Assembly (NCBI GenBank): GCA_030431255.1
Contig: JAUIJL010000005.1
Span: 403,313-467,312, forward strand
Direction of reading: 5' to 3'
Length of the DNA stretch: 64,000 nucleotides
From: Thermoanaerobaculia bacterium
GTDB taxonomy: Bacteria; Acidobacteriota; Thermoanaerobaculia; Multivoradales; J023
Shown here: piece by piece, positions 36,501-47,264 of the stretch
Numbering within the stretch: position 1 is the first letter of the stretch
Layout of the letters: the number at the start of each line of letters is the position of its first letter
Position numbers and translations under genes: made by a program
Notes under the pieces: model-generated
The model's database searches: none
Seen by the model: only the letters and a program-made list of their open reading frames with translations
Told to the model about the DNA's origin: nothing

Positions 36501-37721
36501 TCAATACGCCGGCGGTCGAGGGCCGCCCGTGGGATCGACCACCACCTCCAACGGCAGGGGGTCGTCCTCGTCCTCACGCACCTGGGGCAGATGAAAAACC
36601 CCAAAGCCTTCGGAGGCGTCGAAGAGCATGAAAACCGCTTCGGTTCGGGCGGTGGCCACGGGTGTGACCATCGGCACCGACTCCGGCGCACCCCGCTGGG
36701 GGATCCACTCCGAGGTCACGGTCCCACCGCCGGCCGGAGTCACGCGCAGGATCCGAGAGTCCAGATCGAAAATGGCCACCTGATCCTTTCCTTGGCGGAG
36801 CCAATCCCCGGCGAGGGGCCAAGGCTGGGCCACGAAAGAGCCGACATTCGCATGCCAGGTACCGCCTTGGCCGTCCTCCAATCGGAACACACCGATGTTC
36901 TCGCTCAGGTCGTCGGGATATTCGTAGACTCCGAGCTCCGAGGCGGGGGTCCCGGCCCAATTACCGGCCAATGGCAGCTCTCCCGAATCTCCCAACAGAA
37001 ATTGATCCACTTGCGCCAATCCGGTCGGCGACGTGCTCGAGCTATTGGTCAACACGGTAAAAACCCGCACCTCCGCGGTCACCCAATCCCTCAGGGCGAG
37101 CTCATGCCAACCATCACCGTCCACGTCGATTACCAGGGGGCTCCAGGTTTGCACCTCCGAGCCGGCGAGCACCCCGAACGCCACACACTTGCGGAGATGA
37201 TCGCCCTCCCAATCGCACAGATTGAAGGTCGTGGACAGGGCGTCCCACCAACCCAGCTCCATGCCGTGACCGGGCTCAACGCTCGGCGGGCAAGCCGAAG
37301 CGTCCGAGCCTTTGGCGGCGCAGGACTCGGTCGGCCAACGGCCGGCGATGGGATTCGCCACAGGCTGCACCAAAAGCCAGGCCTTAAATGGTCGATCACC
37401 GATCCGATAGGTGAATCCGTCGCGGCCGAAAAACCCTGGATCGGGGGTGTAGATCCAGGCCGAGGTCGGTGATTGGGGGTCTCGCTCCAGAGAGCCGTGG
37501 GACGGTGGTGAGGTGATCGAAGGGCGGGCGAAGGCTCCGATTCCAGACATCAGCTCCGCGTCGGAAATCGTCAGGGAGCGATTCGCCAACAGGGCGAAGC
37601 GCGAATCTTGGTTGGGGCTCGAGTTGGGATTGAGTTGGGCCCAAGCCGAAACAGACGGAATCAGCACAGCAGCCACCGACAAAGCGGCCGCAAAGGCAGC
37701 AAGGCGCACATTGAAGAACAT
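36501..37721 (-). CDS. Secreted propeller-like protein, paralogue B
   Basis: 406 aa with a signal peptide (about 1-28, ending AWA). It shares the layout of paralogue A: YTPDPGFFGRDGFTYRIGD, PIAGRWPT, DVDGDGWHELALRD, LPLAGNW and WPLAGDWL. Identity is scattered over most of the length but absolute across the tail DPLPLEVVVDPTGGP. CAGGATT precedes the ATG, as in paralogue A. It lies upstream of the Ser/Thr kinase gene on the same strand, separated by about 65 bases, so co-transcription is possible. Confidence 0.75.
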   Translation of the reverse strand: MFFNVRLAAFAAALSVAAVLIPSVSAWAQLNPNSSPNQDSRFALLANRSLTISDAELMSGIGAFARPSITSPPSHGSLERDPQSPTSAWIYTPDPGFFGRDGFTYRIGDRPFKAWLLVQPVANPIAGRWPTESCAAKGSDASACPPSVEPGHGMELGWWDALSTTFNLCDWEGDHLRKCVAFGVLAGSEVQTWSPLVIDVDGDGWHELALRDWVTAEVRVFTVLTNSSSTSPTGLAQVDQFLLGDSGELPLAGNWAGTPASELGVYEYPDDLSENIGVFRLEDGQGGTWHANVGSFVAQPWPLAGDWLRQGKDQVAIFDLDSRILRVTPAGGGTVTSEWIPQRGAPESVPMVTPVATARTEAVFMLFDASEGFGVFHLPQVREDEDDPLPLEVVVDPTGGPRPPAY

Positions 37722-37743
37722 AGCTCAAATCCTGAGGCACTGG

Positions 37744-37767
37744 GCGGGAAGGGCGGGCACGACGGCC
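37744..37767. repeat. 24-bp upstream repeat of paralogue B
   Basis: The second copy of the 24-mer found at 33337-33360, at the same distance from its gene, with one mismatch. Confidence 0.8.
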
Positions 37768-37900
37768 CTCTAGCCGAAGCTAGGAAGACCAACCTATCCC
37801 AAAAACGAACGGCCTTCCAGCTCTTGATGTCAACCGTCCGGCTTTGCGGACCAACTGCCGGTCGCGCGCTGTGGATCCCCCGCCGAACGGCGCAGGGCCC

Positions 37901-39184
37901 CTAAGCCGAGCGAGCGGAGGTCGGCAATCGGCTCCGTTCGATGCCCTCCGCCACGCGCACGGCGGAGCCCGCCGCGCTCTCCAGCAGGGGAATGCCGGCC
38001 ATGGCGTAGGAGCCGCAAAACCAAAGGCGTCGGTCGGGCTCGTCATGCACGGCCGACAATCGGTCCAGAGCTTGTTGGGTGTCCAGGTTGACCACCGGAC
38101 GCTCAAAGGAAGAGCGGGCGAGCAGGGCTCGGGGATCGGGCTCGATCGCCGGATGCACGGTTTGAAAGATCGGCTCCTCGCGCTTCAACTCGGGATACAC
38201 CGTGTTGATCCACAGGGTCGCCATCGGCCGCTGCCAATTCGGATCGACGACGTAATTGACCGGCGACCAATATTTCTTCGCCTCCGGCATCACCCGTCGG
38301 TCCCTGTGCATCACCACCTCGATCGGCGTGTAAGAAAACCCCGCCAGCGCGGTGCGCTCGGCATGGGTCAAATCGGAAACGACTTTCAGGGCGCTGTTGC
38401 TCTGGGTCGCCACCACCACATGGTCGTAGGTGCGGCGTTGGTGTCCGTCGATCACCACCACCCCCGAGTCGGTCCGCTCGATGCCTTGCACCTCCACGCC
38501 GCACAACACCTCGTCCGCCCTCGACGCCAGAGCCTTCACCACCGCGCTCGCGCCGCCCACCGCCTTCTTCAGCTTGCGATGGACCATGCCTTTTCCCAGA
38601 TACTCCAGAACCGTGCGGGCAGGAAAATCTTCCGCCTGCTCGTAGGTACACGTGCAGAGGGTGGCGAAAATCGGCAGCAGCAGCTTGTGGACGAAAACTG
38701 GATTATAGGCGTCCCGGGCCAATAGCTCGCCGAGCGTCAAGCCGTCGAGATCCTCGGTGCCGTCGCCGTGGACGAGATCCCTGGCCGCCCTCGAAAGTCG
38801 CATGAAGTCGCTGATGATCCGCAAAGATTCTCGGGAAATCCAAGCGCGCAACCAGGGTTTGGGCATGGCAAGCGGACCGTAGGTTTCGTTCGAGTAGCGA
38901 AAATAGGTCGATCCGTCAAAATCCGTGAACGAAGCGCTGCCGTCGAGAAAACGGGTTTTCACCCCGGCCTCGGCGAGGATCCCGAGCAACGCCGGATAGT
39001 AGGCCGGGCTCATCACTCGGATCGGCACGTCGACCGCGGTTCCTGATTCCGTCTGCCAGCCGTGGGCGGCCATGCCCAAAGACGGCGCCCGCTCGTAGAG
39101 GGTGATGTGATGGTTGAGGCCGAGGCGCCAAGCGGCGCTCAAACCGGCGATACCCGTGCCGATGACCGCGACGCGATAGGTCAT
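37901..39184 (-). CDS. FAD-dependent amine-oxidase-like oxidoreductase
   Basis: A 427-aa cytoplasmic flavoprotein. The dinucleotide-binding motif is at the very N-terminus (VAVIGTGIAGLSAAWRLG), followed by LYERAPSLGMAAHG. The C-terminal FAD contact is LWFCGSYAMAGIPLLESAAGSAVRVAEGI. The wording (DVPIRVMSPAYYPALLGIL, KYWSPVNYVVDPNWQRPMATLWIN) fits the NAD(P)-binding amine-oxidase group near cyclopropane-fatty-acid or carotenoid-type genes. No fatty-acid synthase neighbour is present, so the substrate is open. No signal peptide was seen. Confidence 0.8.
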   Translation of the reverse strand: MTYRVAVIGTGIAGLSAAWRLGLNHHITLYERAPSLGMAAHGWQTESGTAVDVPIRVMSPAYYPALLGILAEAGVKTRFLDGSASFTDFDGSTYFRYSNETYGPLAMPKPWLRAWISRESLRIISDFMRLSRAARDLVHGDGTEDLDGLTLGELLARDAYNPVFVHKLLLPIFATLCTCTYEQAEDFPARTVLEYLGKGMVHRKLKKAVGGASAVVKALASRADEVLCGVEVQGIERTDSGVVVIDGHQRRTYDHVVVATQSNSALKVVSDLTHAERTALAGFSYTPIEVVMHRDRRVMPEAKKYWSPVNYVVDPNWQRPMATLWINTVYPELKREEPIFQTVHPAIEPDPRALLARSSFERPVVNLDTQQALDRLSAVHDEPDRRLWFCGSYAMAGIPLLESAAGSAVRVAEGIERSRLPTSARSA

Positions 39185-39337
39185 CGAGCCCCGTCCGGTC
39201 GTTCGAATACTGAAAGGTAACCCATGGGGGTCGAGCTTATCTCTTTTCTTCTTGCGGCCGATCCGGAATTTACCGGCCCGATTCGTGGTTATGGCCTACA
39301 AGCGCGTCGCTGACGCCTGATCTCAGGAGCTCCCGCC

Positions 39338-40636
39338 ATGTCACCCTTGTCCGCCCTGGCCTCCGTGCCGATGACCGAGACCCAACCCCAGCTACCGTCC
39401 CGCGACGGTTTGGCCCTCTTGCACGAGGTCAGCCGCGAGCTTTCGTCGATCCTGCATTCCGAAAAGCTGTTGGGTCGAGTCGCGGAGCTGGTCAAGGGAT
39501 TGATCGACTATCAACACTTCGGGGTCATGCTCTTCGATCCCGAGTCGAATTCCCTGGAGCACGGCATCGCCGTCCACCACAACGGCTGCAAAAGCACCAA
39601 GGATCGCATTCCCTTGGGCCAAGGTTTGTGCGGCACAGCGGCAAGCCTCAAAGAGGCGGTTCGGGTGGGCGATGTGCGTGCCGACTCCCGCTACTTCTCC
39701 TGTGGCGACGATCGGGTCCGTTCGGAGCTGGTGGTGCCGATGTTGATCGAGGATCGGCTGATCGGCGTCATCGACCTGGAGAGCTACCACACCGACGCGT
39801 TCGGCCCGGAAGCGGAGCTTCTGATGTCGACCCTGGCCGCCAATCTGGCGGTAGCCCTGGAAAACGCCAGGCTCTACGAAACCATCAAAAAAGAAGAGCG
39901 ACGTCTCGACCGCGAGCTGAAAGCGGCCCGCCAGGTCCAAGATCTTCTGCTGCCGCGCATCAGCCCGTGGGCACCGGATCTTCAGACCGCCGTCGCCTGG
40001 TGCCCCGCCCGCCACCTCGGGGGCGATCTCTACGACTTTCTGCCCTACGACGAGCACCGCACGGGCTATTTGGTCGCCGACGTGGCCGGCAAAGGCACCG
40101 GCGCCGCCCTCTACGGCGCCATGGCCATCGGCATGTTGCGGGGATACGCCGCTGAAAATCGATGCGATCCCAGCTGTTTGTTGTCGTACCTCAACGACGA
40201 GCTGGCCGGCAAAGCCGTGGATCGGCGTTTCTTGGCCATCGCCTTCGCCATTTACGACCGCCGGGACCACAGCGTGACCCTCGCCAATGCGGGTCTTCCC
40301 TACCCCTACCTGTTGCGCGACGGCAACACCGAAGAGCTCACCGTGGCGGGCGTGCCCGTCGGCGCCATGTCCGGCAGCGAGTACCCGCAAATCACCATCA
40401 CCCTCGAGCCCGGTGACGCCTTGGTCCTCGCCACCGACGGCATCGAAGAAGCCGTCAACAAAGATCAACAACACTTCGGCGAGCGACGCACCCGCCACAC
40501 CCTCGAAAAGCTCGCCGATCGACCGGCGTCCGACATCGCCCAAGGGCTGCTCGAAGCCACCGACGACTTCCTCGGCTCCACCTGCAGCCCCTCCGACGAT
40601 CGCACCGTGGTGGTGATCAAACGTAATCCCGACTGA
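39338..40636 (+). CDS. GAF-domain PP2C-type (RsbU/SpoIIE) phosphatase
   Basis: A 432-aa cytoplasmic signalling phosphatase. AGGAG precedes the ATG. A GAF domain covers about 20-185 (GLCGTAASLKEAVRVGDVRADSRYFSCGDDRVRSELVVPMLIEDRLIGVIDLES). A short coiled linker, KEERRLDRELKAARQVQDLLLPR, leads to the SpoIIE domain, with metal-binding motifs GGDLYDF, DVAGKGTGAALY, TDGIEEA and SDDRTVVVIKR. Such proteins dephosphorylate anti-sigma-factor antagonists. No antagonist or anti-sigma gene lies beside it. Confidence 0.9.
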   Translation: MSPLSALASVPMTETQPQLPSRDGLALLHEVSRELSSILHSEKLLGRVAELVKGLIDYQHFGVMLFDPESNSLEHGIAVHHNGCKSTKDRIPLGQGLCGTAASLKEAVRVGDVRADSRYFSCGDDRVRSELVVPMLIEDRLIGVIDLESYHTDAFGPEAELLMSTLAANLAVALENARLYETIKKEERRLDRELKAARQVQDLLLPRISPWAPDLQTAVAWCPARHLGGDLYDFLPYDEHRTGYLVADVAGKGTGAALYGAMAIGMLRGYAAENRCDPSCLLSYLNDELAGKAVDRRFLAIAFAIYDRRDHSVTLANAGLPYPYLLRDGNTEELTVAGVPVGAMSGSEYPQITITLEPGDALVLATDGIEEAVNKDQQHFGERRTRHTLEKLADRPASDIAQGLLEATDDFLGSTCSPSDDRTVVVIKRNPD

Positions 40637-40749
40637 GCCTGGGCGTAGCGGGACACTGAGGACTACCACCCAAACGGGTGGGTGATTTGGGCATCCGTTT
40701 TCGCTGTAGACCAGTAGAGCTTCCGTCTACAACGATCTAGGAGCCTGCC

Positions 40750-43308
40750 ATGCGAGCCGTCCCACTCTTCTTCGTCGTCACAACCAAGCTGATCGTGGTC
40801 TGCCTCACCTGGAGTCCAGTCGCCTTGGCCCAAGATTCGGACTCCGAATGTGATCCAAATTCCTTGCTCACGGGTAAAATTGTCGTTCCCCTCGACGCCA
40901 CCGGTATCGGAGATTGGGGATTCTTAAATCCCAGGGCCCCTTTTCCCCTGCTGAGGAAATCCACTGGTTTTCGAAAGACCCAAGCGGACGACGGCTGCTG
41001 GGCGGCGGCCGAAAATCTCAAAAAAGTCCAGGTTGAATTCCACAACCGCACATCCAATCGCACCTTTAATGTTTCCATGGAGCTGGAGCAAGCTTCTCCG
41101 TTTCCAAACATCTTAGAAACCTTCGATGAGCTCCTCTTGGAATCTGCGGAACGGCGTTTCTTGGCCTTGCCGCCACCGGCCGCCACAGCTGCGGATTCCC
41201 AAAAGCGGTACGACGAGCAACTACTCGATCAAATCAAAGACGCGAATCAGAATATTCAGAATCTGAAAGCCCAGCGCTCCCGCAAGGAGTCGGCCTCCGA
41301 AATAGAAAAGGCCGACCAAGAGCTCGAAGAAGAACAAGACAAAAAACGAAAGATCCAGGTCGCGCTTCTGAATGCCGCTCTAAACCACTTGGATGCCGAG
41401 GACCGAGAGCTCGTCCAAGCCGAGCTTCTCCTAGTTCCGGAAAAAGAGCGGATCCGTTGGCTCGCGAGCCGTTTCGAAAGGGAAGTGAAAAAGTCCGGGG
41501 ACGATTCGGACGACGATCCCTACACGAAGCTGAATGAGGCGTTCGAAACCTACCAAAAGAGCTTATCTCCGTTCAGAAAAGCCAAATTACCCTCCAACGA
41601 TGACATCGAGAAAGCCAGGAATGGGCTAGACGCAATGCGCAAGCTAATCCAGGCTCAGGCCGGGCTCAGCTGGGCGGGCCCTTATCTTGAGATCTCGAGC
41701 AGCGCGTTCAGTACACTCACCCAGATTCAACAAGACATCAACGCCTCCGAAGGCGGAGGAGAGCTGGCGAAAGCATGCAAGAAGACGGCGGGTAACAAAC
41801 TGAGCTGCAAACGCATTTGGACGATCCAGCCGCGATCCAAAAAGAACCTTTCAGGCGATACCGTCGCGCTTTTCACCGACGCGAGCGGAGTGAGAAGCTT
41901 CTCCGTGAGCTTTGTGGGCGATCCCGACATTCCCGACAACAGCACGGGATACTTTCGAACAGCTGAGAACATCGTCGAGCCGAAGAGCAGCACCAGCTGG
42001 AATCTTTCGGCGTCCGTGTCCGCCCAACGGGCCCCGGAATTCGTTGAAAAAGTCACCGTGCCCTCGGAAGAGGAAGGCAAGGACGACGAGGTCCAGAAAA
42101 TCCCACCCACCGTCGACAATCCCTACGACGGCAACAGCGTCCGTCAGGTCAAAGGCAGCGGCAGCTTCAAGCTCAAACAAACCCTAGGCAATCGGGCCTT
42201 GGGTACGGCGACCCTGGCTTTCAAAAACGGCGCTTTTGGCGCCGCGGATCAAACCGACGACGTGGTGGTCTCGGAATATACGATCCAAACCTACGGCATG
42301 AACGATCTCCAATTCCGATTCGGCAAATATAGATTCCTGAGCTCCCTACAGGCCAACCCCAAAGGAGAGGGGCTCGAGCTCTATCTCAGGGGATTTTCCA
42401 TCGGCCACATCATCAATAGAGAAAGCTTATCCGGCGAAGCGAACGACGCCGATCAAGACTCTCGAATCACGTTCATCCTAGGTGAGAATCTGCGGCTGTC
42501 CAACGATGTTCGCATGGATGTCTTCGCACTTCAGGGAGAAGACGAGAATCCGGCCGAAGAAAGCAAATTCAAATCCTACGGCTTGACCGCCTATTTCGAT
42601 ACCCAAGCTTCGTGCAAAAACTCAAAAGACGAGATTTGCTCCGCCTATGGCGCCGATCTGGACATCGGTTTCAGCGAAATCGAATATGGCGACCTTCATC
42701 CCGAGCCTGCTGACGAAGGTGAAGGGTGGCATTACAATCTGCTGCTCCAATTCATCGACCTAGCATCCCCGAACGAGGTCAAAGCGGGTGACGTAAAGAA
42801 AGGGACCAAAGTCTCGGACGTTCAACGGACGTACAGCATCCAATACGCCCAAGGGGACGGTGACGAGGCGACGACTCCCGAGATGAACGAAGGTTATTCC
42901 GGCCCTTCCGCCGGCTTCTCCGTGGACAAAATCTTCCTCGCCGCGCTGGCGCCGAATCTCCTGGATGAGCAAGGTCGCAAGCTCGGCGGTCTCACCAACA
43001 TGCGCTACCTAGGCCTGAACCTCGCTTTCCAACAATACTCGCCGCTGGAGCCTATTTGGGAGCTGTTCGACGCGGCCGGAGATATTCAAAGCCGCTCGAC
43101 TCGTTTTTCCGTGCATCGCTACAAATTCCAGGAGCCGGTGTTCGGCAATCAAGATATCGGCTATGAGATGGATGTGGACTTCAACATCGAAGCCCCGAAG
43201 GGCATCACCACCTCGGTCGGGCTCGGCTACTTCTTCGCCGACGAAGCCTTTGCTTTCGTGGATAAAGACCCCTGGGTTTTCGACTTCAAGGTGAGCCTCA
43301 ATCTCTGA
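40750..43308 (+). CDS. Exported protein of unknown function, possible outer-membrane barrel
   Basis: An 852-aa protein I do not recognise. AGGAG precedes the ATG. A signal peptide ends near ALAQ (residue 28). Residues about 150-215 are a charged coiled coil (QKRYDEQLLDQIKDANQNIQNL and on). The second half alternates strand-like segments (QFRFGKYRFLSSLQ, LELYLRGFSIGHII, ITFILGENLRLSNDVRMDVFAL) and ends VFDFKVSLNL, with a hydrophobic last residue. A beta-barrel anchor with a periplasmic coiled coil would fit. Base use looks somewhat richer in A/T than in the neighbours. A hairpin follows the stop. Confidence 0.6.
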   Translation: MRAVPLFFVVTTKLIVVCLTWSPVALAQDSDSECDPNSLLTGKIVVPLDATGIGDWGFLNPRAPFPLLRKSTGFRKTQADDGCWAAAENLKKVQVEFHNRTSNRTFNVSMELEQASPFPNILETFDELLLESAERRFLALPPPAATAADSQKRYDEQLLDQIKDANQNIQNLKAQRSRKESASEIEKADQELEEEQDKKRKIQVALLNAALNHLDAEDRELVQAELLLVPEKERIRWLASRFEREVKKSGDDSDDDPYTKLNEAFETYQKSLSPFRKAKLPSNDDIEKARNGLDAMRKLIQAQAGLSWAGPYLEISSSAFSTLTQIQQDINASEGGGELAKACKKTAGNKLSCKRIWTIQPRSKKNLSGDTVALFTDASGVRSFSVSFVGDPDIPDNSTGYFRTAENIVEPKSSTSWNLSASVSAQRAPEFVEKVTVPSEEEGKDDEVQKIPPTVDNPYDGNSVRQVKGSGSFKLKQTLGNRALGTATLAFKNGAFGAADQTDDVVVSEYTIQTYGMNDLQFRFGKYRFLSSLQANPKGEGLELYLRGFSIGHIINRESLSGEANDADQDSRITFILGENLRLSNDVRMDVFALQGEDENPAEESKFKSYGLTAYFDTQASCKNSKDEICSAYGADLDIGFSEIEYGDLHPEPADEGEGWHYNLLLQFIDLASPNEVKAGDVKKGTKVSDVQRTYSIQYAQGDGDEATTPEMNEGYSGPSAGFSVDKIFLAALAPNLLDEQGRKLGGLTNMRYLGLNLAFQQYSPLEPIWELFDAAGDIQSRSTRFSVHRYKFQEPVFGNQDIGYEMDVDFNIEAPKGITTSVGLGYFFADEAFAFVDKDPWVFDFKVSLNL

Positions 43309-43317
43309 GCCATTCCC

Positions 43318-43342
43318 CGGGGTAGCGCCGCGCGTTACCCCG
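43318..43342. terminator. Bidirectional hairpin between convergent genes
   Basis: CGGGGTA-GCGC-CGC-GCGT-TACCCCG folds into an 11-bp stem with one G-T pair. It lies in the 44-base gap between the 852-aa gene and the foldase gene. No T-tract is present. Confidence 0.5.
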
Positions 43343-43352
43343 AGGTGACCTG

Positions 43353-44285
43353 CTACCGCTCGATTCGATCCAAGGCGCGGACCCGCTTCTGCTCCAAGGG
43401 GTTGAAGCTTTCCATCAACAATCCCTCGACCGCGCGCCGTTTCTCTGCCGGGGCGAGCTTCGACCTCTCGATGGTCGCTCGTTGTGCTCGGTAGGTTTCC
43501 ACTCGACGCTGCCACTCCACCCGTTCTAGGTCCAGCCGTGCCAGGCGATCGGCGGCTTCGGGACCGTAGGCTTGGGCACGAGCCGCCCAGATGTCATCGG
43601 AGCCGGCACCGGCGGCGCGCAGGGTTTCGATCCGCTCCCGCAGAGCGACGGGACCGAGGGCCGCGGACCGTGCCTGACGTTCATCGGCGGAAAGGGAGAC
43701 TTCCCACTCCTGACGAGCGGCGCTCAAAGCGTCGGTTTCGTCGGCGCTCAAGAGCTTCGATTGGAGCTGAAGGGTCGCCGCTTCTCGGCCGAGGTCCGCG
43801 CCGAAAAGGGCCAACGCGCGATCCTCACCGAAGATCTCGCTCCGCAGATCGGTCATCTGACCGTAAACCTTTTGGATGCGACTTCCGTCGTCCAAAGCTT
43901 TGGCCGGTCCGTCCCCGAGCACTCGGGGTGCTTCGTCCAGGTAACGGAGGTAGAGGTCGAAGAGCTCGAGAGCCTGTTTCGCAGCCGGCGCCGGCAAGCG
44001 ATCCATCACCGCTCGCTCTGCCGCTCCTCGGAGGGCGTCGTCGCTGAGCTCACCCCGGGCGGCCAGGAAGTAGTCGATGAACCGACGCACCTCGGAGTCG
44101 ACCACCAAATTACCCTGATCGTCCGTTCGAAGATCACCATCGGCAGTGGTGCCCGCCAGGGAGGTGGCGCTCAAGACCGGGTCGGCTTGGATCGGCAGAG
44201 CCGTGCATAGGGCTATCAAGGCTGCCGCCGACAAGCATGAGCCAAACGATTTCGTCACCAGCGGATTGCAATTAAAGGTTTTCAT
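43353..44285 (-). CDS. lifO: Lipase-specific foldase (lipase secretion chaperone)
   Basis: A 310-aa periplasmic steric chaperone that folds the lipase encoded just upstream. A hydrophobic anchor lies near residues 17-34. Then come LSATSLAGTTADGDLRTDDQGNLVVD and the family signature RRFIDYFLAARGE at 67-79 (consensus RxxFDY(F/C)LSAxGE). The rest is long helices with Glu/Arg/Ala repeats, as in the Burkholderia and Pseudomonas foldases. GGGAG precedes the ATG. It starts 16 bases after the lipase stop, in the lipase-foldase order usual for this operon. Confidence 0.92.
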   Translation of the reverse strand: MKTFNCNPLVTKSFGSCLSAAALIALCTALPIQADPVLSATSLAGTTADGDLRTDDQGNLVVDSEVRRFIDYFLAARGELSDDALRGAAERAVMDRLPAPAAKQALELFDLYLRYLDEAPRVLGDGPAKALDDGSRIQKVYGQMTDLRSEIFGEDRALALFGADLGREAATLQLQSKLLSADETDALSAARQEWEVSLSADERQARSAALGPVALRERIETLRAAGAGSDDIWAARAQAYGPEAADRLARLDLERVEWQRRVETYRAQRATIERSKLAPAEKRRAVEGLLMESFNPLEQKRVRALDRIER

Positions 44286-44301
44286 TTGTCGTCTCCCTGG
44301 A

Positions 44302-45249
<948 letters not shown>

Positions 45250-45476
45250 TCAGAGCCACGATCCTGGCGCTGACCAGCGGTCGTCCGAAGCTCCGTCACC
45301 GGAGCCGGGGTGAACGTCCCGAATTGGATCTCATGCGTGCTTCATTTGAGCAGCGGCCGTCAGTCGGAACGAACCCGACCATTTTGCCGCGTCTTGGCTA
45401 AAACTTGCCGCGATGCGTCAAAACTAGAGCATCGAGCTCCGTCTGTCAAGCGATAGGTGAGACGGGATCGGAGGTC

Positions 45477-47264
45477 TCAGCCGTCGACAGTGGGATGTTG
45501 AGGATTGACCGAAGCCGGCTCCATCGAGTCTCCGATGGGCTCTCGCTGGTCTCGATAAGGAGGTGAGGTCGCTAGAATTTGGTGGACCTTTCGGGTCAAC
45601 TTCGCGGAATCGAAAGGTTTGCTCAAATAGCCGGCCCGGTGCCTGGGATCGTGCAGCTCCGTCGTGGAGGTTTCGGGGTCGTAGCCTGAAACGAACAGCA
45701 CCTTCAGATTTGGATAGCGCTCGGAAAGCCGTCTAGCGAGATCAAATCCGCTCATTCCCGGCATCACGATGTCGCTGATCAAAAGATCGATGTGCGCATC
45801 GGCCTGACCCGGACCGGAGAAATGCCTGAGGGCCTCGTCCGGGCTGCCTTCCAGATGCACGGTAAATCCATCCATCAAAGCGAGCATCTCACCCAAGATC
45901 AGTCGCACCGCGTGGTCGTCTTCTACCGCCAAAATGGTTCCGCCCGAGGGAGAGGAGGCCGATTCTTCCTGTGCGGGGATCGCGACGGCCTGATCAGTAA
46001 TCGGGAACGCGATCACGAACTCACTGCCTTTTCCCGGCTCGGAATCGAGATGAAGGGTGCCACCGAATTGACGCACGATGCCGTAGACCGTCGCTAGGCC
46101 GAGGCCCGTGCCTTTGCCGGGCTCCTTCGTGGTGAAAAACGGATCGAAGATGCGCTCTTGCACTTCCGGAGACATGCCGCACCCGTCGTCTTGGATGCGC
46201 AAGAGCGCGAAGTCGCCAGATTCGCGGATGTTGAAGGGGGGGTCGTCGCCCACGGCGATCTTCTCCGTCCGGACCCAAATCCGGCCGGTGCCGGAAATCG
46301 CGTCCGAGGCATTGATCACCAGATTCAGAAGAATTTGCTGCAAGCGAGTTCGATCGGCCAGGATCGCGCAATCATCGGCATCGAGCTCGATGGTCAGCTC
46401 GATGTTCTCGCTGACCAACCGGAGCAGAAGCTCCTCCACATCGCGAACTGCGTGGTCGAGAGACAGCGCCTCCGGCTTGAGCACCGCGCGGCGGCTGAAG
46501 GCCAGGAGCTGCGAGGTCAATTCCGAGGCTCGGGCGGAGGCTTTGGAAATCTCATTCAGAAGCTTGGAGATGTCCGGATCCATCGAGCCGACCTTCCTTC
46601 GGCTGAGATCACAGCATCCTGAGATCACGGTCAGTAGATTGTTGAAATCGTGGGCGATGCCGCCCGCGAGCTGACCCACCGCTTCCATTTTCTGACTTTG
46701 TCGGATCTGCTCCTCGAGGCGCCGCTGCTCGGTGACGTCTTTGAAGCTCCAAACCCGGCCGATGATCTCGCTGTCGTGGGTCATGGGCCGGGAGAATCCT
46801 TCTAGGATCCGGTGATTCTGGAGCGTGATCTCGTCGTAGCTTTCCCCGCCGGCATCGGCATAGATTTCATCGAGGCGTCGAGAAAAATCCAATGGCTCCA
46901 CAATGCCCAGGATCGCTTGCGCGACCCGGGCCTGCGCGTCTTTCAGGTCCAGCTTTTCGTCGGGTGAGCCCCACATCTCCAGCACCCTACGATTGAAGCT
47001 TTTGACCTGCCGATTGAGGTCGGTGACCACGATTCCGTCATCGGTGGCTTCCAAGGTCGCCTGCAGCAACGACAACGAATGGCTCAAAGCATCGTTGCGC
47101 TCGAGCAGCTCGTCCGAGGTCAGCTCCATGGCGCGCTCCAAGAGCAGGCGATCCTCGTCGGCCTGCTCGTAGGCTTTGCTCACGGCGTCTAGAAAGCTCG
47201 CCGGTACTTTTTCGGCGGCTCTCCCCAGGAGCCGCCGAATCTGGCGTTCCAGGAGCTTGTGCAT
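45477..47264 (-). CDS. Hybrid PAS-histidine kinase with receiver domain
   Basis: A 595-aa cytoplasmic sensor kinase. A coiled N-terminus (about 1-65) is followed by a PAS domain (about 66-180: [29 protein letters not shown]), a HisKA domain with phospho-acceptor H205 in [14 protein letters not shown], and an HATPase_c domain with G boxes [22 protein letters not shown] and [15 protein letters not shown]-terminal receiver carries VEDD and the phosphoryl-accepting [10 protein letters not shown]. No transmembrane helix was seen. The start ATG 47264 overlaps the FIST stop as TGATG, so the two are translationally coupled. The FIST protein is the probable input partner. Confidence 0.93.
   Translation of the reverse strand: MHKLLERQIRRLLGRAAEKVPASFLDAVSKAYEQADEDRLLLERAMELTSDELLERNDALSHSLSLLQATLEATDDGIVVTDLNRQVKSFNRRVLEMWGSPDEKLDLKDAQARVAQAILGIVEPLDFSRRLDEIYADAGGESYDEITLQNHRILEGFSRPMTHDSEIIGRVWSFKDVTEQRRLEEQIRQSQKMEAVGQLAGGIAHDFNNLLTVISGCCDLSRRKVGSMDPDISKLLNEISKASARASELTSQLLAFSRRAVLKPEALSLDHAVRDVEELLLRLVSENIELTIELDADDCAILADRTRLQQILLNLVINASDAISGTGRIWVRTEKIAVGDDPPFNIRESGDFALLRIQDDGCGMSPEVQERIFDPFFTTKEPGKGTGLGLATVYGIVRQFGGTLHLDSEPGKGSEFVIAFPITDQAVAIPAQEESASSPSGGTILAVEDDHAVRLILGEMLALMDGFTVHLEGSPDEALRHFSGPGQADAHIDLLISDIVMPGMSGFDLARRLSERYPNLKVLFVSGYDPETSTTELHDPRHRAGYLSKPFDSAKLTRKVHQILATSPPYRDQREPIGDSMEPASVNPQHPTVDG

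Noticed and set aside
32094-37767. Composite transposon suggested by the flanking paralogues
   Set aside because: The flanking genes are secreted proteins in direct orientation, with no transposase or terminal inverted repeats; ordinary gene duplication explains it.
40666-40681. Terminator after the PP2C phosphatase gene
   Set aside because: Only a 6-bp stem (CCACCC/GGGTGG) and no T-tract.
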